Shown here piece by piece: positions 18,325 to 25,993 of a stretch of 64,000 nt of DNA (positions are counted from its first letter, which is position 1; every line of letters begins with the position of its first letter). A program made the position numbers and the translations under genes. Source of the DNA: Polaribacter porphyrae (GTDB lineage: Bacteria; Bacteroidota; Bacteroidia; Flavobacteriales; Flavobacteriaceae); contig NZ_MSCN01000001.1 of the NCBI RefSeq assembly GCF_002954685.1, positions 706,256-770,255 of the forward strand. The letters run 5' to 3'. Under the pieces are notes generated by a model. The model made no database searches, had not been told where the DNA came from, and saw only the letters and a list, made by a program, of their open reading frames with translations.

Positions 18325-18582
18325 ATGGACTCAAAATTAACTTTAAAATTAAATAAAGCTGTTATTGAACAGGCAAAAGCTTATGCTAAAGAACAGCAAA
18401 TAAGTTTATCTCGTTTAATAGAGAATTATTTAGCGACGATAACAAAATCGAAAATTGAAAGTGATAAAAGAGAGATTGAAATCACACCTTTGGTAAAAAG
18501 TTTAAGTGGTATTGCTAAAGTAGAAGGCGATTTTGATGAGAAGCAGATGTACAGAGATTATTTATTAGAGAAGTATAAATAA
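18325..18582 (+). CDS. Antitoxin of a VapBC-like pair (DUF6364-type)
   Basis: This 85-residue protein has an N-terminal ribbon-helix-helix-like segment (SKLTLKLNKAVIEQAKAYAK then ISLSRLIENYLA) and a C-terminal tail that would wrap the toxin (GIAKVEGDFDEKQMYRDYLL). This matches the DUF6364 antitoxins usually found next to PIN toxins. Its stop codon directly abuts the start codon of the toxin gene. It probably binds the repeat-rich promoter in front of it and represses the operon. Confidence 0.87.
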   Translation: MDSKLTLKLNKAVIEQAKAYAKEQQISLSRLIENYLATITKSKIESDKREIEITPLVKSLSGIAKVEGDFDEKQMYRDYLLEKYK

Positions 18583-18999
18583 ATGGTTACGTTATTTATT
18601 GATACAAATATCGTAGTTGATTTGCTTCTTGAAAGAGCTCCTTTTTATAAGGCAGCAGAAGATATTTTTTCTCTTTCTGATAAAGGTAATGTTAATCTGA
18701 TTATTTCTGCTTTAACTGTTCCGAATACACACTATCTTATTTCAAAATTAAAATCTAAAGAACTGGCAAATCAAGCAATATCTAAATTTAAAGTGTTGGT
18801 TACAATTATTTCTTTAAGTGATAAAATAATAGAACTTGCTTTGAGTGATGATAAATTTCCCGACTTTGAAGATGGTTTACAATATTATTCAGCAATTGAT
18901 GCAAATTGTGATTACATAATAACTAGAGATTTGAAAGATTTTAAACATTCTAGATTACCAGTTATGACTGCAGAAAATTACATATTAAGTATACAATAA
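18583..18999 (+). CDS. PIN-domain toxin (VapC-like ribonuclease)
   Basis: This 138-residue PIN-domain protein should be a metal-dependent endoribonuclease neutralised by the protein encoded just before it. Acidic residues expected in the active site are Asp7 in LFIDTNIVVDLL, Glu in LLERAPF, and the later aspartates in FEDGLQYYSAIDANCDYIIT and TRDLKDF. The YYSAIDANCDYIITRD stretch is typical of the Bacteroidota PIN branch. The target RNA cannot be told from the sequence. Next downstream, after seven bases, is an unrelated secreted-protein gene. Confidence 0.9.
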   Translation: MVTLFIDTNIVVDLLLERAPFYKAAEDIFSLSDKGNVNLIISALTVPNTHYLISKLKSKELANQAISKFKVLVTIISLSDKIIELALSDDKFPDFEDGLQYYSAIDANCDYIITRDLKDFKHSRLPVMTAENYILSIQ

Positions 19000-19006
19000 G
19001 TATCTG

Positions 19007-20266
19007 ATGAAAAAATTGATAAAAGTATTTATAATTCTTTTTATATCTAATTCAACTTGGGCATCATTTATATATGTACCCATGAATCACGATAACCAAA
19101 AAAATCACTTAAAAGCTTATGGAATTGTTTATTTTGGTTTAGAAGCAGGTTTAAAATCGAAATGGTTATTGAATTATGATGGAGGAGCATTTTTAATAGA
19201 AAATAACAAAGCCATAGAAAACGAATGCAAAATCAGAGGTGTTTCTTATCAAGTAATTTCTGATGCAAAAGCACAATTGATTTTACAAGAAATTTCATCA
19301 CCATCATCAAATCAAGAAGCGGTTACTTTAGAAAAAGCACCAAAAATTGCAGTGTATTCTCCAAAAGACAAAATGCCTTGGGATGATGCTGTAACTATGG
19401 TACTAACCTATGCAGAAATTCCTTTTGATGTTATTTATGACAAAGATGTTTTGGCTGATAAATTACTCATTTACGAATGGCTACACTTACATCATGAGGA
19501 TTTTACAGGACAATATGGCAAGTTTTATGGTTCTTTTAGAACTGCTCCTTGGTATATTCAAGGAAAAAAAGATGCTGAAAAATTAGCAAATGAATTAGGG
19601 TTTAATAAAGTTTCAGAAGAAAAATTAGCAGTAGCAAAAAAGATTCGTGATTATGTAATTGGGGGAGGATTTATGTTTGCGATGTGCTCTGCTACAGACA
19701 GTTTTGATATTGCATTAGCAGCAGAGGGTATAGATATTGCAGAAGCAATGTTCGATGGAGATGCATCAACTCCTAATTATCAATCTAAAATCAACTTTAA
19801 TAAAACTTTTGCTTTTAAAGATTTCGATTTGGTAAGAAGTCCAACAACCTATGAGTTCTCATCAATTGATATGACTCGTAAACGCAGAATTCCCAAAACA
19901 TCAGATTATTTTTCGTTAATTGAATTTTCTGCAAAATGGGATCCTGTACCAACAATGTTGACACAAAATCATACTATTTTGGTTAAAGGTTTTATGGGGC
20001 AAACAACTTCTTTCGATAGAAATACTGTAAAAAGTAATGTATTGGTTTTAGGTGAAAATAAAACAAATAGAGAAGCAAGATACATTCACGGAACCAAAGG
20101 AAAAGGAATGTTTACCTTTTATGGTGGTCATGATCCAGAAGATTATACACACAGAGTAGGAGACCCAAAAACTGAATTAGATTTGCATCCAACTTCACCT
20201 GGTTATCGTTTAATTTTAAACAATGTGTTGTTTCCTGCTGCTAAAAAAAAGAAACAAAAAACCTAG
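19007..20266 (+). CDS. Conserved flavobacterial secreted protein (often labelled asparagine synthetase B)
   Basis: This 419-residue protein has a signal peptide (MKKLIKVFIILFISNSTWAS). Relatives in Flavobacteriia are commonly labelled asparagine synthetase B, but I see neither an N-terminal catalytic Cys of a class II glutaminase nor the SGGxDS ATP-pyrophosphatase loop of AsnB. Highly ordered segments are KIAVYSPKDKMPWDDAVTMV, LHLHHEDFTGQYGKFYGS and GGGFMFAMCSATDSFD; the last resembles a nucleophile elbow of class I glutaminase-like folds. FYGGHDPEDY near the end adds a possible His/Asp pair. An extracytoplasmic enzyme or binding protein of unknown substrate is the safest call. Confidence 0.75.
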   Translation: MKKLIKVFIILFISNSTWASFIYVPMNHDNQKNHLKAYGIVYFGLEAGLKSKWLLNYDGGAFLIENNKAIENECKIRGVSYQVISDAKAQLILQEISSPSSNQEAVTLEKAPKIAVYSPKDKMPWDDAVTMVLTYAEIPFDVIYDKDVLADKLLIYEWLHLHHEDFTGQYGKFYGSFRTAPWYIQGKKDAEKLANELGFNKVSEEKLAVAKKIRDYVIGGGFMFAMCSATDSFDIALAAEGIDIAEAMFDGDASTPNYQSKINFNKTFAFKDFDLVRSPTTYEFSSIDMTRKRRIPKTSDYFSLIEFSAKWDPVPTMLTQNHTILVKGFMGQTTSFDRNTVKSNVLVLGENKTNREARYIHGTKGKGMFTFYGGHDPEDYTHRVGDPKTELDLHPTSPGYRLILNNVLFPAAKKKKQKT

Positions 20267-20341
20267 GTCATTGCGAGTTTACGAAGTATTCTCTCTATTT
20301 ATAAAAAGATTACTTCATTCATTCCTCCTTTGTAATTACAC
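20267..20341. repeat. Palindromic GTCATTGCGAG repeat, unit 1
   Basis: The forward arm gtcattgcgagtttacgaag (20267-20286) and the reverse arm starting at 20307 (agattacttcattcattcct and on to about 20339) are degenerate complements, as in the dispersed GTCATTGCGAG...CGAAGCAATCT stem-loop elements found in many Bacteroidota. It begins immediately after the stop codon of the upstream gene. Confidence 0.65.
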
Positions 20342-20345
20342 ACAT

Positions 20346-20420
20346 GTCATTGCGAGTGATAACGAAGCAATCTGTTTATATAAGATTAAATATTACTTCT
20401 GTCATTTTTCCTTTGTAATG
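20346..20420. repeat. Palindromic GTCATTGCGAG repeat, unit 2
   Basis: The forward arm gtcattgcgagtgataacga, continuing to about 20373 with AGCAATCT, is better preserved than in unit 1. A degenerate reverse arm lies at about 20391-20420 (tattacttctgtcatttttc and on). The two units stand in tandem between a secreted-protein gene and the transketolase gene. Confidence 0.6.
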
Positions 20421-20491
20421 GTGTTTGGTTATATTGTTAATAAATCTGAAATAAATTATTTCTAAATTAATTTCTTATTCATTCACTTTTG

Positions 20492-20499
20492 TATTTTTG
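20492..20499 (+). promoter_or_regulatory. -7 promoter box of the transketolase gene
   Basis: TATTTTTG is an exact TAnnTTTG match, 23 bases upstream of the ATG at 20523. It lies just beyond the palindromic repeats. Confidence 0.45.
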
Positions 20500-20522
20500 T
20501 CACAATAAAATTAAATTATAAA

Positions 20523-21368
20523 ATGCCAACTACACAACAATTACAAGACTTTACACAACAAGTTCGTAGAGATATTTTAAGAATGGTTCATGCTGTAAAT
20601 TCAGGGCATCCAGGAGGTTCTTTAGGATGTGCAGAGTTTTTTACTTGTTTATATCAAGAAGTAATGGAGTATTCTACAAACTTTTCTATGGATGGTAAAA
20701 ACGAAGATTTATTCTTTCTTTCTAATGGACATATTTCTCCTGTATATTATAGTGTATTGGCTCATAGTGGTTTTTTTCCAGTATCAGAATTAGCTACATT
20801 TAGATTAATTGATTCTCGTTTGCAAGGGCACCCAACTACACACGAAGGTTTACCTGGAATAAGAATTGCTTCAGGCTCATTAGGTCAAGGTATGTCTGTT
20901 GCTTTAGGTGCTGCTGAAGCTAAAAAATTAAATGGTGATGATAAATTAGTATATTCTTTACATGGAGATGGAGAATTGCAAGAAGGTCAAAACTGGGAAG
21001 CAATCATGTACGCATCAGCAAAAAAAGTAGACAATATTATTTGTACTATTGATTTAAATGGTAAACAAATTGATGGTGCAACAGACGATGTTTTACCAAT
21101 GGGTAGCATTAAAGCTAAATTTGAAGCTTTTGGCTGGGATGTTTTAGAAGTAAAAGAAGGAAATGATATAGAAGCGATTTTAGCAGGTTTAGCAGAAGCA
21201 AAATCATTAACAGGAAAAGGAAAACCAGTTTGTATTTTATTATACACAGAAATGGGTAATGGAGTAGATTTTATGATGAATACTCACGCTTGGCATGGTA
21301 AAGCACCAAATAATGAACAGTTAGAAAGTGCTTTGGCTCAAAACCCAGTAACTTTAGGAGATTACTAG
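20523..21368 (+). CDS. Transketolase, N-terminal (thiamine diphosphate-binding) chain
   Basis: This 281-residue protein covers only the first third-to-half of classical transketolase, the PP domain that binds thiamine diphosphate and Mg2+. It has NSGHPGGSLGCAEF, the GHISPVYYSVL segment, and the cofactor motif HGDGELQEGQNWEA...TIDLNGKQIDG. It ends after HAWHGKAPNN, as in known split transketolases. The partner chain with the pyrimidine-binding and C-terminal domains is normally the next gene, but here a terminator and bshA follow. The enzyme must work with a partner encoded elsewhere, in the non-oxidative pentose phosphate pathway. Confidence 0.92.
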   Translation: MPTTQQLQDFTQQVRRDILRMVHAVNSGHPGGSLGCAEFFTCLYQEVMEYSTNFSMDGKNEDLFFLSNGHISPVYYSVLAHSGFFPVSELATFRLIDSRLQGHPTTHEGLPGIRIASGSLGQGMSVALGAAEAKKLNGDDKLVYSLHGDGELQEGQNWEAIMYASAKKVDNIICTIDLNGKQIDGATDDVLPMGSIKAKFEAFGWDVLEVKEGNDIEAILAGLAEAKSLTGKGKPVCILLYTEMGNGVDFMMNTHAWHGKAPNNEQLESALAQNPVTLGDY

Positions 21369-21400
21369 AATTGAATTAAAAGATTAAAAACTAAAATATT

Positions 21401-21437
21401 AAAGAGTTTTTCATTAAAATTGAAAAACTCTTTTTTT
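21401..21437 (+). terminator. Intrinsic terminator after the transketolase N-chain gene
   Basis: AAAGAGTTTTTCA (21401-21413) pairs perfectly with TGAAAAACTCTTT (21421-21433), followed by a T run. It separates the transketolase gene from bshA. Confidence 0.8.
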
Positions 21438-21535
21438 ATGATTTCATTTTAACGGATTTGTAAGAATACTTTTATCTTTACAACTAATAATTTGAAGTTT
21501 TCAATTATTTAATTTTTCAACATTTTAATTTACAT

Positions 21536-22669
21536 ATGAAAATAGGTATTGTTTGTTATCCAACATTTGGAGGAAGTGGAGTAGTAGCAACAGAACTAGG
21601 AATGGCACTTGCCAATAAAGGTCATGAAGTTCACTTTATCACTTACAATCAACCAGTTCGTTTAGATTTTTTATCTCATAAACTTCGTTTTCATCAAGTG
21701 TTAATCGAAGAATATCCACTTTTTGAATATCAACCTTATGAGTTAGCTTTATCCAGTAAAATGGTTGAAGTTGTAAAAAAATATGATATAGAAGTTTTGC
21801 ATGTGCACTATGCAATTCCTCATGCTTATGCTGCATTTATGGCAAAACAAATGTTAAAGGAAAAAGGAATTCATATAAAAGTTGTTACAACTTTGCATGG
21901 AACAGATATTACTTTAGTAGGTAGTCACCCAACCTATAAAACAGCTGTTGAGTTTAGTATTAATAATTCTGATGTAGTAACAGCAGTTTCAAACAATTTA
22001 AAAGATACTACAAACAATTTATTCACTATTGACAAAGAAATACAAGTTGTATATAACTTTATTGATACTAATAAGTATGATAAAGCTCAAGGAGAGGATT
22101 GTAAAAGAGGAGCATTAGCAAAACCAGATGAAAGAATTTTAACACATATTAGTAATTTTAGACCTGTAAAAAGAGTAGAAGATGTAGTTCGAATTTTTAA
22201 TGAAGTTCAAAAAGAAATTCCTTCAAAATTATTACTAATTGGAGAAGGTCCAGATAGGAGTAAAGCAGAAAAATTAGCTAGAAAGTTAGGTGTTAAACAA
22301 AAGATATATTTTTTAGGTAATAGCACAGAGATTGATAAAATTTTATGTTATTCTGATCTATTTTTACTACCATCACAAACAGAAAGTTTTGGTTTGGCTG
22401 CACTTGAGGCAATGGCTGCAAAAACAGCAGTTATATCTACAAATACAGGTGGTTTGCCAGAAGTAAATATCCATGGAAAAACTGGTTATTTGAGTAATGT
22501 TGGTGATTATAAAGATATGGCTCAAAATGCAATTAGTATTTTAAGAGAAGATGCTATTTTGGAAAAGTTTAAATTGAATGCTAAAAAGCATACAAGAAAA
22601 TTTTCTTTACAGAATATATTACCTGTTTATGAAGATATTTATCAATCTTGTTATGAGAGTAAAGTATAA
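21536..22669 (+). CDS. bshA: N-acetyl-alpha-D-glucosaminyl L-malate synthase BshA
   Basis: This 377-residue GT4 glycosyltransferase transfers GlcNAc from UDP-GlcNAc to L-malate, the first step of bacillithiol synthesis. The N-terminus MKIGIVCYPTFGGSGVVATE is the BshA signature. HVHYAIPHAYAAF, TLHGTDITLVGSHP and the C-terminal donor-binding stretch LPSQTESFGLAALEAMA with the E-x7-E motif are present. This identifies bacillithiol as a likely low-molecular-weight thiol of the organism. BshB and BshC are not in the window. The gene is monocistronic, between two terminators. Confidence 0.94.
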   Translation: MKIGIVCYPTFGGSGVVATELGMALANKGHEVHFITYNQPVRLDFLSHKLRFHQVLIEEYPLFEYQPYELALSSKMVEVVKKYDIEVLHVHYAIPHAYAAFMAKQMLKEKGIHIKVVTTLHGTDITLVGSHPTYKTAVEFSINNSDVVTAVSNNLKDTTNNLFTIDKEIQVVYNFIDTNKYDKAQGEDCKRGALAKPDERILTHISNFRPVKRVEDVVRIFNEVQKEIPSKLLLIGEGPDRSKAEKLARKLGVKQKIYFLGNSTEIDKILCYSDLFLLPSQTESFGLAALEAMAAKTAVISTNTGGLPEVNIHGKTGYLSNVGDYKDMAQNAISILREDAILEKFKLNAKKHTRKFSLQNILPVYEDIYQSCYESKV

Positions 22670-22671
22670 AT

Positions 22672-22709
22672 AAAAAGGCTCAAACCTATATAAAGTTTGA
22701 GCCTTTTTA
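22672..22709. terminator. Bidirectional terminator between bshA and the DUF937 gene
   Basis: AAAAAGGCTCAAAC (22672-22685) pairs perfectly with GTTTGAGCCTTTTT (22695-22708). It serves the convergent genes on both sides. Confidence 0.85.
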
Positions 22710-22727
22710 TTTATAACACAGAAGTTT

Positions 22728-23369
22728 TTATTTCCCAAATAAACCACCAATCATTCCTCCAATTCCACCACCAGAATTTCCTTTATTACCACCTAAAAGC
22801 ATTCCAGCTACATCATCAACAACACTTCCATCACCATCAGAATCTAAAATTTGTTCAAGAAAACTTTGCTCATTTTTAGTATTGTTTCCACCTAACATTC
22901 CACCCAGTAAACTTGTTAAATCATTTGAATTAGAAACATTATTTTGTTTTTTCTCTTTACCTAAAATCCCCATCAATAATGGAGCAGCTACTTTTAAGAT
23001 ATTACCAACAGAACCAGCATCTAAACCAGATTTTTGTCCAATTACTTGTTCAACACCACTTTGTTTAGCCCCTAAAATATGACCTAAAATTCCAGCCCCA
23101 TCTTGTTTTACGCTTTCGTCAACTCCACCACCAAATAATCCACCAAGATTATCTAAAATACTACCATCATGTTTTTTCTCTAAAGCATTTTGCAAACTTT
23201 GAGCACCTTCTGGTGTTGATGCATTACGTTCCATTGCTTTCATTAAAACCGGTAAAGCCATTGTTAAAACACTACCAGTTTTACTTGAATCTGTTCCTGT
23301 AGAACCAGCTACACCTGAAACGATTTGTTTTCCTAAATCACTATTTAATAAGTCTAAAATTCCTGCCAT
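22728..23369 (-). CDS. DUF937 (YidB-like) domain protein
   Basis: This 213-residue protein starts MAGILDLLNSDLGKQIVSGV, the DUF937 opening. It is rich in Gly and Leu with repeats such as LGGLFGGGVDESVKQDG and LKVAAPLLMGILGKEKKQNN, and ends in SGGGIGGMIGGLFGK. There is no signal peptide, and the helices are short and amphipathic. The family has no proven function. A DSDGDGSVVDDVAGML segment resembles a calcium-binding dockerin/EF-hand-like loop, which is common in this family. Confidence 0.88.
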   Translation of the reverse strand: MAGILDLLNSDLGKQIVSGVAGSTGTDSSKTGSVLTMALPVLMKAMERNASTPEGAQSLQNALEKKHDGSILDNLGGLFGGGVDESVKQDGAGILGHILGAKQSGVEQVIGQKSGLDAGSVGNILKVAAPLLMGILGKEKKQNNVSNSNDLTSLLGGMLGGNNTKNEQSFLEQILDSDGDGSVVDDVAGMLLGGNKGNSGGGIGGMIGGLFGK

Positions 23370-23491
23370 ATTATATTTTTAATAATTAATTTATATGTTT
23401 TCTAAATTTATGACACAATATACTAATAAAGTCACTTTAATTTTAATAATATTTTCTATCTTTCAAATTCTTTTAATATTTAAACTTTTTG

Positions 23492-24820
23492 ATGAAAAAT
23501 TTAGCATTACACTGGAAGATTTTAATAGGTATGATTGTAGGAATTCTATTTGGTTTAGGAATGACTACTATTGACGGAGGTGCAAAATTTGTATCTAATT
23601 GGATTAACCCTTTTGGAAGTATTTTTGTAAAACTTTTAAAATTAATTGCTGTTCCTCTAATTATAGCTTCTTTGGTAAAAGGGATATCAGATTTAAAAGA
23701 TATTTCAAAGTTTAGAAACATTGGTTTAAGAACAATTGCTATTTATGTAGGTACTACTGTAATAGCAATTACTATTGGTTTGTTATTAGTAAATGTAGTT
23801 CAACCAGGAGAAGGAATATCAAAAGAAACCATTACGAAATTAACAGAAACCTATGCAAATAGTGGAGGAGTACAGGCAAAAATAGCAGAAGCATCTAAAC
23901 AAAAAAACAGTGGTCCTTTACAGTTTTTAGTAGATATGGTTCCAGATAATGCTTTGAAAGCTATGAGTGATAATAAATCTATGCTTCAAGTTATATTCTT
24001 TACTATTTTCCTTGGTATATCTATGCTATTAATAGGTGAAAAAAGAGCAAAACCTTTGAAAGATTTTTTTGATTCGCTGAACGAAGTTGTTTTAAAAATG
24101 GTTGATTTAATTATGTTATTTGCTCCTTATGCAGTATTTGCTTTACTAGCAAACGTAGTTGTATCATCAAATGATCCAGATTTACTATTTGCTTTATTAA
24201 AATATGCATTTACTGTTGTTGGAGGTTTATTAATAATGGTTATTTTTTATATGATATTAGTAAGTATATTTACAAAGAAAAATCCACTTTGGTTTTTAAA
24301 ACAATTAAGTCCAGCTCAATTATTAGCATTTTCTACAAGTTCTAGTGCAGCAACTTTGCCTGTAACTATGGAGCGTGTGGAAGAACACATTGGAGTAGAT
24401 AAAGAGGTTTCGAGTTTTGTTTTACCAGTTGGTGCAACAATAAATATGGATGGAACCTCATTGTATCAAGCTGTTGCAGCAGTATTTATAGCACAAGCAT
24501 TGGGTTTCGATTTAACTTTTGCAGATCAACTAACAATTATACTTACTGCACTTTTGGCATCCATTGGTTCTGCAGCAGTTCCTGGAGCTGGAATGGTAAT
24601 GTTAGTAATTGTTTTAGAGTCAGTTGGCTTTCCTGCAGATAAATTAGCTATTGGTTTGGCATTAATTTTTGCAGTAGATAGACCTTTAGATATGTGTAGA
24701 ACTGTTATTAATGTTACTGGAGATGCAACTGTAGCATCATTAGTAGCAAAATCTGTTGGTAAATTGCACGATAATCCAGTTGCTAAAAATTGGGATGATA
24801 ATTACGATGAAGTGAAATAA
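23492..24820 (+). CDS. Dicarboxylate/amino acid:cation symporter (DAACS family)
   Basis: This 442-residue transporter takes up dicarboxylates or acidic amino acids together with Na+ or H+. The family motifs are present: the serine-rich hairpin loop AFSTSSSAATLPVTMERVEE, the TM7 motif INMDGTSLYQAVAAVF, the second hairpin SAAVPGAGMVMLVIVLES, and the TM8 segment FAVDRPLDMCRTVINVTGD with the substrate-binding Asp and Arg. The frame opens one codon earlier with TTG, but I choose the ATG at 23492 (MKNLALHWKILIG). It stands alone, ended by a terminator at 24856. The exact substrate is unknown. Confidence 0.92.
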   Translation: MKNLALHWKILIGMIVGILFGLGMTTIDGGAKFVSNWINPFGSIFVKLLKLIAVPLIIASLVKGISDLKDISKFRNIGLRTIAIYVGTTVIAITIGLLLVNVVQPGEGISKETITKLTETYANSGGVQAKIAEASKQKNSGPLQFLVDMVPDNALKAMSDNKSMLQVIFFTIFLGISMLLIGEKRAKPLKDFFDSLNEVVLKMVDLIMLFAPYAVFALLANVVVSSNDPDLLFALLKYAFTVVGGLLIMVIFYMILVSIFTKKNPLWFLKQLSPAQLLAFSTSSSAATLPVTMERVEEHIGVDKEVSSFVLPVGATINMDGTSLYQAVAAVFIAQALGFDLTFADQLTIILTALLASIGSAAVPGAGMVMLVIVLESVGFPADKLAIGLALIFAVDRPLDMCRTVINVTGDATVASLVAKSVGKLHDNPVAKNWDDNYDEVK

Positions 24821-24855
24821 ACTTTATAAAACGATAAAAAATCAGTAATTTTAAG

Positions 24856-24884
24856 CATCAATAAGTTTTATTGATGTTTTTTTA
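24856..24884 (+). terminator. Intrinsic terminator after the symporter gene
   Basis: CATCAATAA (24856-24864) pairs with TTATTGATG (24868-24876), followed by eight T residues. It isolates the symporter from the ligase cassette that follows. Confidence 0.8.
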
Positions 24885-24915
24885 TTAACTGAACTTAAAA
24901 TTTTAAAAACTTACT

Positions 24916-25950
24916 ATGAATGTATGCTTTTTAATGTATCCTTGGGAAGATATTAAATCTCCAGAGAATGATACATCACTTACTTTAATTCACGAATGTG
25001 TAAAAAGAGGTCATGGAGTAGCTATATGTACTCCATCAAATTTAACAATAAGAAATAGTGTAACAAATGCATTTTGTACTATTTTAAATAGAGCTGAAAA
25101 AATATCTTCGAGCATAAAAACTTTTTATAACAAAACTACGACTAGAGAAGAAATGTTACCTCTTGCTGGTTTTGATGTTATTTTTATGAGAGCAGAGCCA
25201 CCTTTAGACCCTTTAATGCTAAACTTTTTAGATTCTGTAAAAGATGATGTTTTTATCATTAACTCTGTACAAGGAATGCGTGAAGCGAATAATAAGTTAT
25301 ATACAGCTGTTTTTGAAGACCCAAATAATGAGATTATTCCTGTTACACATGTATCAAAAAACAAGAATTATCTAATTAAAATGATTGAAGAATCAAATTC
25401 TGATAAAATGATTTTAAAGCCGTTAAATGGTTTTGGAGGGTCAGGAGTAATTTTGATTGAAAAATCAGCTATGGGTAATATCAATTCTTTATTAGATTTT
25501 TATATTAGTAAAGGAGATGGAGGTTCAGAATATGTAATACTTCAAGAATATATTGAGGGAGCTGACCAAGGAGATGTAAGAGTATTGCTATTAAATGGAT
25601 TACCAATTGGTGCTATGCGAAGAATTCCTGGAGAGAAAGATCATCGTTCAAATGTTTCAGCTGGTGGTAGAGTCGCAAAGCATAAACTAACAAAACAAGA
25701 AAAAATTCTTTGTGAGAAAATAGGTCCAAAACTTGTGAAAGATGGTTTGTATTTTGTTGGTATTGATGTAATTGGAGGAAAATTGGTAGAGGTAAATGTA
25801 ATGTCTCCAGGAGGAATTACTTATATGAACAAGGTTTATAAAACTAGAATTCAAGAGAAGGTAGTCAACTTTATGGAGAGTAAAGTCCTCGAAAGAGATG
25901 CTGCTTTTTTACGTAAATCTAAATTGAAGAAATTAGTTGATGAGGCATAA
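24916..25950 (+). CDS. GshB-like ATP-grasp ligase, first gene of a ligase/peptidase cassette
   Basis: This 344-residue ATP-grasp enzyme follows the layout of prokaryotic glutathione synthetase: an N-terminal domain (MNVCFLMYPWEDIKSPENDT), the ATP-lid glycine loop KPLNGFGGSG (168-177), LQEYIEG (209-215), GDVRVLLLNG (219-228), the RSNVSAGGR loop and the metal-binding GIDVIGGKLVEVNVMSPGG. E. coli GshB has EINVTSPT at the last site; here it is EVNVMSPGG, so the acceptor may differ from gamma-glutamylcysteine. It should form an amide bond between a carboxylate and an amine using ATP. No gshA is seen, and bshA nearby suggests bacillithiol rather than glutathione. It heads a five-gene run. Confidence 0.88.
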   Translation: MNVCFLMYPWEDIKSPENDTSLTLIHECVKRGHGVAICTPSNLTIRNSVTNAFCTILNRAEKISSSIKTFYNKTTTREEMLPLAGFDVIFMRAEPPLDPLMLNFLDSVKDDVFIINSVQGMREANNKLYTAVFEDPNNEIIPVTHVSKNKNYLIKMIEESNSDKMILKPLNGFGGSGVILIEKSAMGNINSLLDFYISKGDGGSEYVILQEYIEGADQGDVRVLLLNGLPIGAMRRIPGEKDHRSNVSAGGRVAKHKLTKQEKILCEKIGPKLVKDGLYFVGIDVIGGKLVEVNVMSPGGITYMNKVYKTRIQEKVVNFMESKVLERDAAFLRKSKLKKLVDEA

Positions 25951-25993
25951 ATTTGAAGTTAATTTTTAAAGTAAATCTTTGTATTTGTATTAA

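Noticed and set aside
24916..25950. Naming the ATP-grasp gene gshB
   Set aside because: The fold fits, but there is no gshA in view, the acceptor-side motif differs from GshB, and the neighbours point to another product.
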